This document shows, one piece after another, positions 15,678-24,119 of a DNA stretch of 64,000 nucleotides; position 1 is the stretch's first letter, and every line of letters begins with the position of its first letter. Location of the stretch: positions 434,001-498,000 of the forward strand of contig CAVRCT010000005.1 in the NCBI GenBank assembly GCA_963719645.1. The letters run 5' to 3'. The position numbers and the translations under genes are program-made. The notes under the pieces were generated by a model that was not told where the DNA came from, ran no database searches, and saw nothing but the letters and a program-made list of their open reading frames with translations. This DNA comes from CAVRCT01 sp963719645 (lineage in GTDB: Bacteria; Pseudomonadota; Gammaproteobacteria; DSM-16500).

Positions 15678-17198
15678 ATGAAATCAGCAGATATCGTAAA
15701 ACAAGCAAAAGAGTGGTGGGGGAAGAATGTAAATGATTGGCCAGTTTGGCGAATTGAACATTTGCCTGATTTTTATTACAAGGACATTTTGCTCTCGCTA
15801 AAATTAGCGTATGAAATACGTCGCGATGTGATTGTGTTAGGGAAACCAGACACGGATATCTTGGTGTTGGTGTATACCTATTTTTGGGAAATTGTATCAT
15901 GTGTGCTAAACACATACGCTCCTTATGCAATCACGAGTTATGCAGCAATTCATTTTTATCTGGGGGACGAGAGCATCCCTAATAAGATTGATGTTCTGAC
16001 GGTAAGCTCTAGCAACAGGATAAATATTCAGGGTGTGACTACATTGGCGTTGGAAAAAAATTCAAACTTCGATCAATCGGCACAGACAAGGCAATTAAAG
16101 ACAAAAAAAAATTATCTTTTTACGTTAGAGTCTCCCGAAAGTTTATTACTTAGACTAAAACCGCAAGCTCTCCGAGATTATCCGCAGCTTATAAGTAGTT
16201 TTATCAAAACAGTTGATTTTGATTTAGAAAATTTAAACGAACTTCTCGCAGAGAAAAGTAAACCTGTTACATTGATTCGTTTGGCCAACTTATTTGAGCA
16301 AGTGGGTAAAATGGAAGAAGCATCCCTGATTAAACATAAAATTAAATTAGCAACGCATTATACGTTGCCCGGAAAATCCCAAATAATAAAAAATAGCCTG
16401 CCTAATGTGATCGCATCACCTAAAAGGATATCTGACCCAGGTTATGTAACTCGTTTTCGTGACCAACTATCTATTTATAAAACCCATGTTAAAAACGTGC
16501 ATATGACACAATTAAGTTTAGCAAAACTGACAGATCTTATCCAAAGTACAAAAAAATACGATACATATCACTCTTCCACTATTGAAGGCTATCGCATCAC
16601 GCCTGAAGAAATTCAAATGTTAATGGATGGACGTGAAACAACATCTATCGGAAATAATCGTGAAGAAATTGAAAGAAGAATGGCTTTAAAAGGCTATCTT
16701 GATGCGCATCATTTTGTTCTTCAATCTATTAAGAATGATTTTAAAAAAAATGTTCCTTTGACTGAATTATTAATAAGAGAAATTTATGCACATTTATTTT
16801 CTCCATCGGTTGAAGCGGGCTTGTTAAGTAAAGCACAATTAACACAATATCGAAATGATGCTGTTTATATTCGCCATTCCCGATTTGTGCCGCCAAATTA
16901 TTTAAAAATGAATGAATTGATGAGATGCTTGGTTGAGGAAATTAATGAAAGTGAGGATGCTATTATTCAAGCTATCATTGCGCATTATGGATTTGTAACA
17001 ATTCATCCCTACTTTGATGGGAATGGGCGGGTAACACGATTCTTAATGAATTATTTACTTTGCCGTAATGGCTTACCTTGGATCACAATTCGCGTTGAAG
17101 ACAGAGATGAATATTTTTCTTCGCTTGAAACGGCGCAATGCGATGAAAATATTGTTCCCTTCATTGATTTCCTTGCAAAATATTTTATTGCCGTTTGA
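15678..17198 (+). CDS. Fic family protein with AbiEi-like N-terminal region
   Basis: A 506-residue protein. The C-terminal half is a Fic domain with the complete active-site motif HPYFDGNGRVTR at 443-454 and an N-terminal inhibitory motif SSTIEG near 299-304. Fic enzymes usually transfer AMP to target proteins; here the inhibitory helix is in the same chain, the class II arrangement. The first 220 residues lack Fic features. They resemble type IV antitoxin AbiEi-like proteins (YAITSYAAIHFYLGDESIP followed by IDVLTVSS, then SPESLLLRLKP). Such a fusion could combine DNA binding or nucleotide sensing with AMPylation. Fic activity is well supported by motifs; the N-terminal assignment is tentative. 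Confidence 0.85.
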   Translation: MKSADIVKQAKEWWGKNVNDWPVWRIEHLPDFYYKDILLSLKLAYEIRRDVIVLGKPDTDILVLVYTYFWEIVSCVLNTYAPYAITSYAAIHFYLGDESIPNKIDVLTVSSSNRINIQGVTTLALEKNSNFDQSAQTRQLKTKKNYLFTLESPESLLLRLKPQALRDYPQLISSFIKTVDFDLENLNELLAEKSKPVTLIRLANLFEQVGKMEEASLIKHKIKLATHYTLPGKSQIIKNSLPNVIASPKRISDPGYVTRFRDQLSIYKTHVKNVHMTQLSLAKLTDLIQSTKKYDTYHSSTIEGYRITPEEIQMLMDGRETTSIGNNREEIERRMALKGYLDAHHFVLQSIKNDFKKNVPLTELLIREIYAHLFSPSVEAGLLSKAQLTQYRNDAVYIRHSRFVPPNYLKMNELMRCLVEEINESEDAIIQAIIAHYGFVTIHPYFDGNGRVTRFLMNYLLCRNGLPWITIRVEDRDEYFSSLETAQCDENIVPFIDFLAKYFIAV

Positions 17199-17386
17199 CA
17201 ATATTTGTTTTTATCGGCCAATAAAATTTTGGCAAAGTAAGTGACGTAAGGTTGGGTTGAGCGCCAGCGAAACCCAACGACAAGCTCGCTGCAAAATAAC
17301 CTATTTTAAACACAGCAAGATAACCTATGAATTAAACTCAGGATAACCACAATGGTGAGCCTATCTGATATTGGCAAGCTAAAGTA

Positions 17387-17521
17387 GTGGAAAAAAGTGT
17401 GCACAAAGCGCTTAAAGGAATAAATTCAGGTAAAATTTTTGATGAAGATCATCGCGATTGGTATCGTGAAATGTTTGCGCCTTGCATCACGGCTGGCATT
17501 CTTGACGACCCTAATATTTAG
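17387..17521 (+). pseudogene. Fic-family gene remnant
   Basis: The frame encodes 44 residues ending in a stop, with DEDHRDWYREMFAPCITAGIL, which matches the Fic region just before the core motif (LFSPSVEAGL in the intact neighbour). An in-frame stop lies 12 codons upstream, in CCTATCTGATAT. The sequence differs from the adjacent intact Fic gene, so it derives from a different paralogue. The 17199-17386 stretch holds only a GGTTGGGTT/AACCCAACG repeat. Confidence 0.65.
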
Positions 17522-17566
17522 GACTATACTCTCAAATACACAGTATTTTTTAAGAGTAAAGTCTCA

Positions 17567-18775
17567 ATGATTGAATCCCTAAAGTTAATTTATCAACGCT
17601 TATTAAGCAACGTGGAAACGACGCATTATCGTTTCTTATATCACTCATTTGATTTGAGCAATCGCTTAATTGGATTAGTGGGGCCACGAGGTGTTGGCAA
17701 GACAACGTTATTATTGCAGCTAATTAAAAATCAGTTTCCCGATCACTCAAATGTATTTTATTTCTCCGCGGATCATATTTATTTTGAACAGACAACTTTA
17801 TATCAATTTGTTGAAGAATTGTATTTGACAGAAGGTAAAAACATATTCTTTATTGACGAAATTCATAAATATCAAAAATGGAATCAAGAAATTAAAAATC
17901 TATATGATGGCTTTCCTAAGTTGCAGCTTATTTTTTCGGGTAGCTCAAGTCTTGATTTGATTCGAGGGAGTCATGATTTATCAAGACGCGCCAAGATGTA
18001 TTTTTTGCCAGGGATGTCATTTAGAGAATATTATAATTTTAATACAGATGATGCAATTGCACCGATTACTTTCCAGGAATTAGTGGGAAACGTCTCATCT
18101 TTTGATGCAAGTCTCGCGACATTACCTAAGTTGAAAGGATATTTTAAAGAATATCTTCGTCAAGGTTTTTATCCTTTTTATTTTGAAAATCCCTTGAGTT
18201 ATTATGAACGCATTCTAAATATTATCGATAAAACAATTTATGAAGATATTGCCACATTTTATAGCTTAAAAACCAATAACCTTCATTTTTTTAAAAAAAT
18301 TCTAGCATTTTTAGCCAGCATTCCCCCCGGGCAAACATCCGTCCATAATATTGCAAAAAACTTATCAATCGATGATAAAACGATGCTGCATTATCTTGAT
18401 ATTCTACAAACGACTGGATTAATCACGATGCTTTATCCGGCTGAAGGTGGGAATAGCGGGTTGAGAAGACCTGAAAAAATTTTTTTGAGCAATACCAACT
18501 TATATTTTGTGTTGCAAGAACGCATTCCCACGCAAATTGATATTGGAGCAGTTCGTGAATTATTTTTTTTGCAGTCATTGAAAAATGCAGGGGTCCCTAT
18601 TTTTCACAGCAAAGAAGGCGATTTTATAGCTAACAAAATAGTTTTTGAAGTAGGTGGGAAAAACAAGACGCGCAAACAAATTAACACCATCAAAAATGCG
18701 TTGCTTGTAAAAGATGATATATTAATTTCAAAATTAAATGAAATCCCATTATTTTATTTCGGTTTTTTGTATTAG
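17567..18775 (+). CDS. AAA ATPase, DUF4143 family
   Basis: A 402-residue P-loop ATPase. Walker A is GPRGVGKTT near residue 39, Walker B is IFFIDEIHK near 100, and the sensor region is LIFSGSSSLDL. The C-terminal DUF4143 part has a winged-helix-like segment (NIAKNLSIDDKTMLHYLDIL) and ends in a PD-(D/E)XK-like fold (EGDFIANKIVFEVGGKNK). The biological role of this widespread family is unknown; the genes are patchily distributed and often transferred. It lies between two Fic fragments (17387-17521 and 18809-18840), as if inserted into a second Fic gene. Two more members are in the window (38386-39753, 60178-61326). Confidence 0.85.
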   Translation: MIESLKLIYQRLLSNVETTHYRFLYHSFDLSNRLIGLVGPRGVGKTTLLLQLIKNQFPDHSNVFYFSADHIYFEQTTLYQFVEELYLTEGKNIFFIDEIHKYQKWNQEIKNLYDGFPKLQLIFSGSSSLDLIRGSHDLSRRAKMYFLPGMSFREYYNFNTDDAIAPITFQELVGNVSSFDASLATLPKLKGYFKEYLRQGFYPFYFENPLSYYERILNIIDKTIYEDIATFYSLKTNNLHFFKKILAFLASIPPGQTSVHNIAKNLSIDDKTMLHYLDILQTTGLITMLYPAEGGNSGLRRPEKIFLSNTNLYFVLQERIPTQIDIGAVRELFFLQSLKNAGVPIFHSKEGDFIANKIVFEVGGKNKTRKQINTIKNALLVKDDILISKLNEIPLFYFGFLY

Positions 18776-18808
18776 CGGTTTTCCGAGAGGCAAAGCTTGT
18801 AGGTTGTT

Positions 18809-18840
18809 TAACAATTCATCCCTACTTTGATGGGAATGGG
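18809..18840 (+). repeat. 32-bp direct repeat of the Fic active-site region
   Basis: Identical for 32 bp to 16996-17027 inside the intact Fic gene. It encodes TIHPYFDGNG in the right frame, then runs into an unrelated sequence and a stop at about 18861. It is the second remnant of a broken Fic copy, on the far side of the DUF4143 ATPase gene. Confidence 0.85.
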
Positions 18841-18852
18841 TGCAAATCGAAT

Positions 18853-20277
18853 TTAGGATAATGCTTTGAAAGCAGATAAGACTCGCTGGCGGCTTTGTGG
18901 GTAATCAATGATGGGGCGTGGATAGCCTGATTTTTCCGCTAATGTTGGCTGAAATCGATAAGGCTCGTGGATTGCGCGATGATCGAATGCGCGCAGTTCT
19001 GGGCAATATTGTTTGATAAAATTTCCCTCGGCATCGAATTTTTGACTTTGAGTCGTTGGATTGAAGAGTCTGAAGTAAGGAACTGCATCTGTTCCCGTCG
19101 AGGCACACCATTGCCAGCCGCCATTGTTGGAAGCAAAATCAAAATCGATTAAGTGTTCAGCAAAAAATTTTTCGCCTAAGCGCCAATCTAAAAATAAATT
19201 TTTACTTAAAAACATGGCGGCTAGCATTCGGAGACGATTATGCATCCAGCCAATAGTCTGTAATTGCCTCATCGCAGCATCAATAATTGGAAATCCTGTT
19301 CGGCCTTCTTGCCAAGCTGCTAATAAATTTTCATCATATCGCCAAGGCAATTTTTCTGTTTCACGCTTATAGGCATGATTCATACACACCGCAGGAAAAG
19401 CATGCAAAATGTGTCGGTAAAATTCGCGCCAAATTAATTCATTGAGCCAAGTTAACGCGCCTTTGTTGCCTGAAGTGAGCTCTTCTTGATTGGCAGTGAA
19501 TGCGGACAAAAAACAGGTTTTGACTGAGATCATTCCGGTTGCGAGATAGGGGGATAATTTGCTCGTCAGATCCAATGCGGGGTAATCTCGTGTTTTGTCA
19601 TAGTCGAATAAATCATTTTGAATAAAGCGTTTTAATTGCTTTTGTGCGGCGGTTTCACCGGCAACCCACAAGGCAAAATTAATTGTCGATTTGACGCCGT
19701 TTAGTTGCGTTGGCAAAGAAGACGATGCTATTTGGAGCGGAGCTTGCTCTCTTATTTTTGGCAACATTCGCATTGTCGATGTTTGCAAAAAAATATATTG
19801 CCACTGTCTTTTAAACGGTGTGAAAACTTTAAAGTAACTATTGTTGTTTGTTTTAACTTGATCGACATCTAAGATCAGTTGATCATTGAAGTCTTCAACG
19901 TGAATTTGTTTTATCTCGCAAAATGATTTAACCAACTGATCGCGCTTTTTTTCATTTACCTCTAATTCACGATTAAAAAAAATTTTTCCCGCGCCGACTT
20001 GCTCGGTAATTTTTACTAACAAATCGGGAATGTGAGTTGTTTGTGTTACCGTCTCAACAATGAGTGGAATATGCAGTTTTGCTAAATCAATTTTGAGCTG
20101 TTGTAATCCATTTAAAATAAATTGAATTTGGTTGTGCGAAACAGAGTGGTTATGCCATAAGGTTGGGTCAATGATATAAGTAGCCACAATGCCATCCGTG
20201 CATTGCTGAGATGCGGCATAGAGCGCTGGATTATCAATGATGCGTAAATCTTTTTTAAACCAAACAATGCCGCGCAT
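18853..20277 (-). CDS. phrB: Deoxyribodipyrimidine photolyase
   Basis: A 474-residue class I CPD photolyase, which uses FADH and blue light to split cyclobutane pyrimidine dimers. The N-terminal antenna (Rossmann) domain begins MRGIVWFKKDLRIIDNPAL. The C-terminal FAD domain contains WLNELIWREFYRHIL, GRTGFPIIDAAMRQL, GWMHNRLRM and NNGGWQWCASTGTD, the diagnostic photolyase motifs. Length equals the family norm. It is encoded convergent to the DUF4143 gene and downstream of, on the same strand as, the OmpA-type lipoprotein gene, with a GAAACCCAA repeat between. Confidence 0.95.
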   Translation of the reverse strand: MRGIVWFKKDLRIIDNPALYAASQQCTDGIVATYIIDPTLWHNHSVSHNQIQFILNGLQQLKIDLAKLHIPLIVETVTQTTHIPDLLVKITEQVGAGKIFFNRELEVNEKKRDQLVKSFCEIKQIHVEDFNDQLILDVDQVKTNNNSYFKVFTPFKRQWQYIFLQTSTMRMLPKIREQAPLQIASSSLPTQLNGVKSTINFALWVAGETAAQKQLKRFIQNDLFDYDKTRDYPALDLTSKLSPYLATGMISVKTCFLSAFTANQEELTSGNKGALTWLNELIWREFYRHILHAFPAVCMNHAYKRETEKLPWRYDENLLAAWQEGRTGFPIIDAAMRQLQTIGWMHNRLRMLAAMFLSKNLFLDWRLGEKFFAEHLIDFDFASNNGGWQWCASTGTDAVPYFRLFNPTTQSQKFDAEGNFIKQYCPELRAFDHRAIHEPYRFQPTLAEKSGYPRPIIDYPQSRQRVLSAFKALS

Positions 20278-20341
20278 AATTGTCCTATAAAATGGCTTTT
20301 AATAGCTTTAGTTGAGACGGGATGCCAGCGAAACCCAATAA

Positions 20342-21202
20342 TCATTCTTTATAATAATTCCCAGGCTGCGGTGTTGCGATCGTTTGTGGATTAGCGAGCT
20401 CACTCAACCCTTCAGGTTGTGCGGGCGGGACCTCTGGCAGCAGGTCGCCTCGGAATGAATTGGCGGCGGTTAGGGAAGCATTATTGCTATGCGTTAAGCT
20501 GCCATTATCCCCAATATTGGAAAATACTTTTGCGTTTTTACCCAGTTGTAAATCACATTTTGGTGGGTAAGCGGTAATTTGAATTCGGCTGTTGCTGCGA
20601 ATGCTGTCGTTATGAATATCGTTTGCGATGGGGAAGTAATTGCCATAACCCACATAAATTAATTTACGTGTGGTTAATTCATCTTCCCGATAGCCGCCGA
20701 TGCCATGTTGCCAAAAATAGGCAGAGATTTCTCTGGCGCGGGCTTCAGATAATTTAGTTTGCCAGCGCGACGTGCCGAAACCGCTGGTACTGCCAGACAC
20801 TAAAATGTTGGAGCTGGGATAACGATTTAAAACAGTGATGGCGCTATTTAAAATAGGAGAGGCGCCGGGGAGTAATTCGGAAGTGTTTGTGTCGAAGAGT
20901 CGATCAGATGGAATTTCAATGGTGACAAAATCACCTTCAGTAAACACTTGTCCACCTGATTGAGTCACACCGCCTGCATTGAACGTTAATGTGGTGACGT
21001 AATAACCTAAGCCTGCGCCACCTAAAGCAGCTAAGCCAATCACGGGTCGTGATGCACCAAAAAGAGCGGCGAGTCCGCCACCTGCGCCAGCGCCAACCGC
21101 AGCGCCGCCCAACGAACCGGTTGTATTATTGAATGAACAACTCATGGATGAGAATGAAAGCACGCATGGCAATGTCCATAACATAAAACGCATTAACTTC
21201 AT
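20342..21202 (-). CDS. OmpA-type outer-membrane lipoprotein
   Basis: A 286-residue lipoprotein. A type II signal peptide with lipobox SMSC puts the lipidated Cys at residue 22. A Gly/Ala-rich segment follows (AAVGAGAGGGLAALFG). The OmpA-C peptidoglycan-binding domain lies at about 90-220: FDTNTSELLPG, LSEARAREISAYF and RSNSRIQITAYP. The tail is Pro-rich. It probably anchors the outer membrane to peptidoglycan. Its 3' end is duplicated at 15350-15449. Similarity in layout to the T4SS lipoprotein DotK/IcmN was considered but is not supported by position or length. Confidence 0.85.
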   Translation of the reverse strand: MKLMRFMLWTLPCVLSFSSMSCSFNNTTGSLGGAAVGAGAGGGLAALFGASRPVIGLAALGGAGLGYYVTTLTFNAGGVTQSGGQVFTEGDFVTIEIPSDRLFDTNTSELLPGASPILNSAITVLNRYPSSNILVSGSTSGFGTSRWQTKLSEARAREISAYFWQHGIGGYREDELTTRKLIYVGYGNYFPIANDIHNDSIRSNSRIQITAYPPKCDLQLGKNAKVFSNIGDNGSLTHSNNASLTAANSFRGDLLPEVPPAQPEGLSELANPQTIATPQPGNYYKE

Positions 21203-21351
21203 TCCCTGATTCCTTTATAAAAATTGGCCACGCTTTGAATTTCGAAATATTGACACTGGTATTGGTTCAACGTCAATCAGATATTTTTATTTGACCCACT
21301 CGCTGTTATACTGGAATGTCAAAAGTGCTAATAAATCAGGGAGCTAACAGG

Positions 21352-23088
21352 ATGAGTCAACGGTTAGAAGATCGACGTTATACAGCATGGCAGCTGTTAA
21401 AAAGTTATTGGCAATCTGGTCAGCGTCTCTCTGCTTATGTGTTTCTCTCTTCTGTGTTAGTCATGTCGGTTATGTTAGTGAGCCTTGATGTGGTTTTTAC
21501 CAATTGGTATAACTATTTTTATGATGCGTTACAAGATTATGATTGGCATGGCGCATACGATTTAATTGCTGTTTTTATTTTTTTAGCGGCGATTTATATT
21601 GTCTTGGCCGTGTATCGGTACTATCTGCAAAGTTTTTTGGGCTTGCGATGGCGGCGTTGGTTGACGCAACAATTTTTAGAACGATGGATGGAAAAAAGAA
21701 GTTATTACTATCTAGAAGATTTTAATGATCAAACGGACAACCCAGATCAACGGATTCAAGAAGACATCAATAGTTTAGTGAGCTTATCCTTGTCATTACT
21801 GATTGGGTTGTTAAGTTCGGTGGTGACTATTTTTGCCTTTATTTATATTTTATGGAAATTATCCGGTGTGATCAGTTTGCCGTTAGGTAAATGGGGTGTG
21901 TGGCATATTCCGGGTTATTTGGTGTGGGTTGCTGCTATCTATGCGCTGGTTGGTACGGTCTTTACATTTAAAATTGGTCGTCCATTGGTGATGCTCAATT
22001 TCGAACAGCAGCGACGAGAAGCGAATTTTCGTTTTGCAGCAATTGATTTACGCTCGCATGCAGAGCATGTGGCGCTTTATCGCGGCGAAGACCATCAGAA
22101 AAATATTTTGCAGCGGATTTTTTCAGGGGTACTGGACAACTGGTACGCCATTATTCTGCGACAAAAATTATTGCTCTGGTTTACGGCGGGTTATAATCAA
22201 GTGTCAGTGATTTTACCGTTGGTGGTGGCGCTGCCGAATTATTTTAACAAAGTATTTAAGCTGGGCGGTTTAATTCAAACGCTTTCTGCATTTGGTCGTA
22301 TTCAAGATGCGATGTCGTTTATTGTGAATTCATATACTACCATTGCAGAATGGCAAGCTGTCATGCGTCGATTGATCACTTTTATCAATCGGATTTATGA
22401 AGTTGAGCAAGATGCATTCCAACATAATAAGTTTTTTTACACGAATGTCCCGCAAAATAAAATCACAACCAAGGATCTCTCAATTTTAATCCCGAACGGC
22501 GAAAAGATTTTAAATAATATTTCTCTGGAATTTGTGCACGGGCAGCATTATTGGATTAAAGGTAATTCAGGCATTGGTAAGAGCACCTTTGTGCGTGCAG
22601 TTGCGGGAATTTGGCCTTATGGGTCGGGGCAAATTTCGTTACCGTTAGATAAAAATATTATGTTTATTCCACAACGTTCTTACATGCCACTCGGTACGTT
22701 GAAAGAAGCATTATTATTTCCGGATAAAATTATTTCGGTCTCTGATAAGGAATTAGTGCGCTTGTTGAAAGCGTGTGATTTGCCGAATTTAGCGAACGAA
22801 TTGGAACATGCAACCGTTTGGTCAGAACATTTGTCACCGGGTGAATTACAGCGAATCGCATTTGTGCGTGTTTTGTTGCATAAACCGGAATGGGTGTTCT
22901 TGGATGAAAGTACTTCTGCGTTGGATTTAAAACATGAGCAGCAATTGTATGAGTTATTAAAAGATCAATTGCCGAATTGTTCCGTGATCAGTGTTGGGCA
23001 TCGTCCGAGCTTGAGTGGGTATCATGATCATGAAATTGATTTTGAGCAGTATCATGTTGAACGGGCGGAAAGAGCGGCGATGGCTTAA
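21352..23088 (+). CDS. SbmA/BacA-like ABC transporter (YddA type), permease-ATPase fusion
   Basis: A 578-residue inner-membrane ABC protein with fused domains. About six membrane helices fill residues 25-340 (AYVFLSSVLVMSVMLVSLDV; ISLSLLIGLLSSVVTIFAF). The ATPase has Walker A GNSGIGKST (404-412), signature LSPGELQR (494-501) and Walker B WVFLDES (514-520). BacA/SbmA relatives import peptides or export very-long-chain lipids and vitamin B12-like compounds; the substrate here is unknown. I chose the ATG at 21352 because GGGAG precedes it; an ATG at 21316 would add 12 residues. It stands alone and is followed by a palindromic repeat. Confidence 0.88.
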   Translation: MSQRLEDRRYTAWQLLKSYWQSGQRLSAYVFLSSVLVMSVMLVSLDVVFTNWYNYFYDALQDYDWHGAYDLIAVFIFLAAIYIVLAVYRYYLQSFLGLRWRRWLTQQFLERWMEKRSYYYLEDFNDQTDNPDQRIQEDINSLVSLSLSLLIGLLSSVVTIFAFIYILWKLSGVISLPLGKWGVWHIPGYLVWVAAIYALVGTVFTFKIGRPLVMLNFEQQRREANFRFAAIDLRSHAEHVALYRGEDHQKNILQRIFSGVLDNWYAIILRQKLLLWFTAGYNQVSVILPLVVALPNYFNKVFKLGGLIQTLSAFGRIQDAMSFIVNSYTTIAEWQAVMRRLITFINRIYEVEQDAFQHNKFFYTNVPQNKITTKDLSILIPNGEKILNNISLEFVHGQHYWIKGNSGIGKSTFVRAVAGIWPYGSGQISLPLDKNIMFIPQRSYMPLGTLKEALLFPDKIISVSDKELVRLLKACDLPNLANELEHATVWSEHLSPGELQRIAFVRVLLHKPEWVFLDESTSALDLKHEQQLYELLKDQLPNCSVISVGHRPSLSGYHDHEIDFEQYHVERAERAAMA

Positions 23089-23127
23089 TAAGTGAACGTT
23101 GTTTGCTTAGGAAAGGGTTGTCTCTTT

Positions 23128-23186
23128 TAATACAAATCCCCCTTGTTCCCCCTTTGAAAAGGGGGAACAAAGGGGATTTGTATAAA
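23128..23186. repeat. Outer palindromic element, short form
   Basis: Inverted repeat TACAAATCCCCCTTGTTCC and GGAACAAAGGGGATTTGTAT joined at CCCCCTTTGAAAAGGGGG. It is the short, uninterrupted form of the element that hosts the nested insertions at 25445, 41458, 53095, 56917 and 59848. Confidence 0.85.
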
Positions 23187-23191
23187 AACAT

Positions 23192-24007
23192 TTAACATTG
23201 ACAACCCGGGCAATAAACCGTCGTTCGCTGGCCTAATTTAATCGCAACTAATATAGTTTTACAACGCACGCAAGGCAGTCCCTCTCGACCATACGCTTTT
23301 AGATGCAAATTAAAATAACCTGGTTTACCATCACCACCCACAAAATCTTTCAAGGTTGTTCCGCCTTGTTGAATCGCTGCACGTAAAATTTTTTTCGCAG
23401 CATGAACTAATTGTTTATAACGCTCTAACGAAATCTTAGCAGCAGCCAGTGTTGGTTTGATGCCAGCGGCAAATAAACTCTCCGTCGCATAAATATTACC
23501 AATGCCAACCACGATTTTGTTATCCATCAAAAAAGATTTGACGGCGATTTTTTTCTGTCGTGCAGCTTGCCATAAGTATTCGCCTGAGAAAGCTCGACTG
23601 AGCGGCTCGGGCCCTAAGTTTTTTAACAGAGGGTGTTGCAAGGGATCCTCTGTTGTCCATAGCACAGCCCCGAACCGCCTTGGATCGGTAAAGCGCAAGG
23701 TGCGCTGATTGGCAAAGGTGATATCAAGATGGTCGTGTTTGTTAGCTGGGGTCTCATTGAGTAAAATGCGTAAATTGCCAGACATCCCTAAATGAATGAT
23801 CAGCGTACCTTGGGTGGTCTGCAGTAACAGATATTTTGCAATCCGCGTAACCTTTTGAATAATTTGACCTTCTAACTTTGTCAAGGCTTCTTGAGGAATA
23901 GGCCAGCGCAATTTATGATGACGAATCACCACTTTTGTGATGCTTTGCTGTAGAATATGCGGGGTAATGCCGCGTAAGGTTGTTTCAACTTCAGGTAATT
24001 CTGGCAT
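23192..24007 (-). CDS. mutM: Formamidopyrimidine-DNA glycosylase
   Basis: A 271-residue base-excision repair enzyme that removes 8-oxoguanine and FaPy lesions. The N-terminal catalytic Pro is in PELPEVET. The helix-two-turn-helix region contains GIGNIYATESLF. The C-terminal zinc finger has four Cys (CVRC and CPGC). The GGTTLKDF motif is also present. Full length. The gene ends next to a palindromic repeat and is divergent from the desaturase gene. Confidence 0.96.
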   Translation of the reverse strand: MPELPEVETTLRGITPHILQQSITKVVIRHHKLRWPIPQEALTKLEGQIIQKVTRIAKYLLLQTTQGTLIIHLGMSGNLRILLNETPANKHDHLDITFANQRTLRFTDPRRFGAVLWTTEDPLQHPLLKNLGPEPLSRAFSGEYLWQAARQKKIAVKSFLMDNKIVVGIGNIYATESLFAAGIKPTLAAAKISLERYKQLVHAAKKILRAAIQQGGTTLKDFVGGDGKPGYFNLHLKAYGREGLPCVRCKTILVAIKLGQRTTVYCPGCQC

Positions 24008-24065
24008 TATTTTCTCTCTAGCGAATGATTTTGCAGGCAGAAATATGATTTGTGATACAATTATA

Positions 24066-24081
24066 CCCCTTAGCTAAGGGG
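24066..24081. promoter_or_regulatory. 16-bp perfect palindrome in the desaturase leader
   Basis: CCCCTTAGCTAAGGGG lies just downstream of a -10-like TACAAT (24056-24061), and 39 bp before the desaturase ATG. The position suits an operator at or after the transcription start. The regulator is unknown. Confidence 0.45.
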
Positions 24082-24119
24082 ATAGTCTCTTAACATTAAT
24101 TTTATAAAGGCCTAAATCT

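Noticed and set aside
20342..21202. DotK/IcmN identity of the OmpA-type lipoprotein
   Set aside because: No dot/icm neighbours, and the protein is longer, with a Gly-rich segment; generic OmpA-type lipoprotein is safer.
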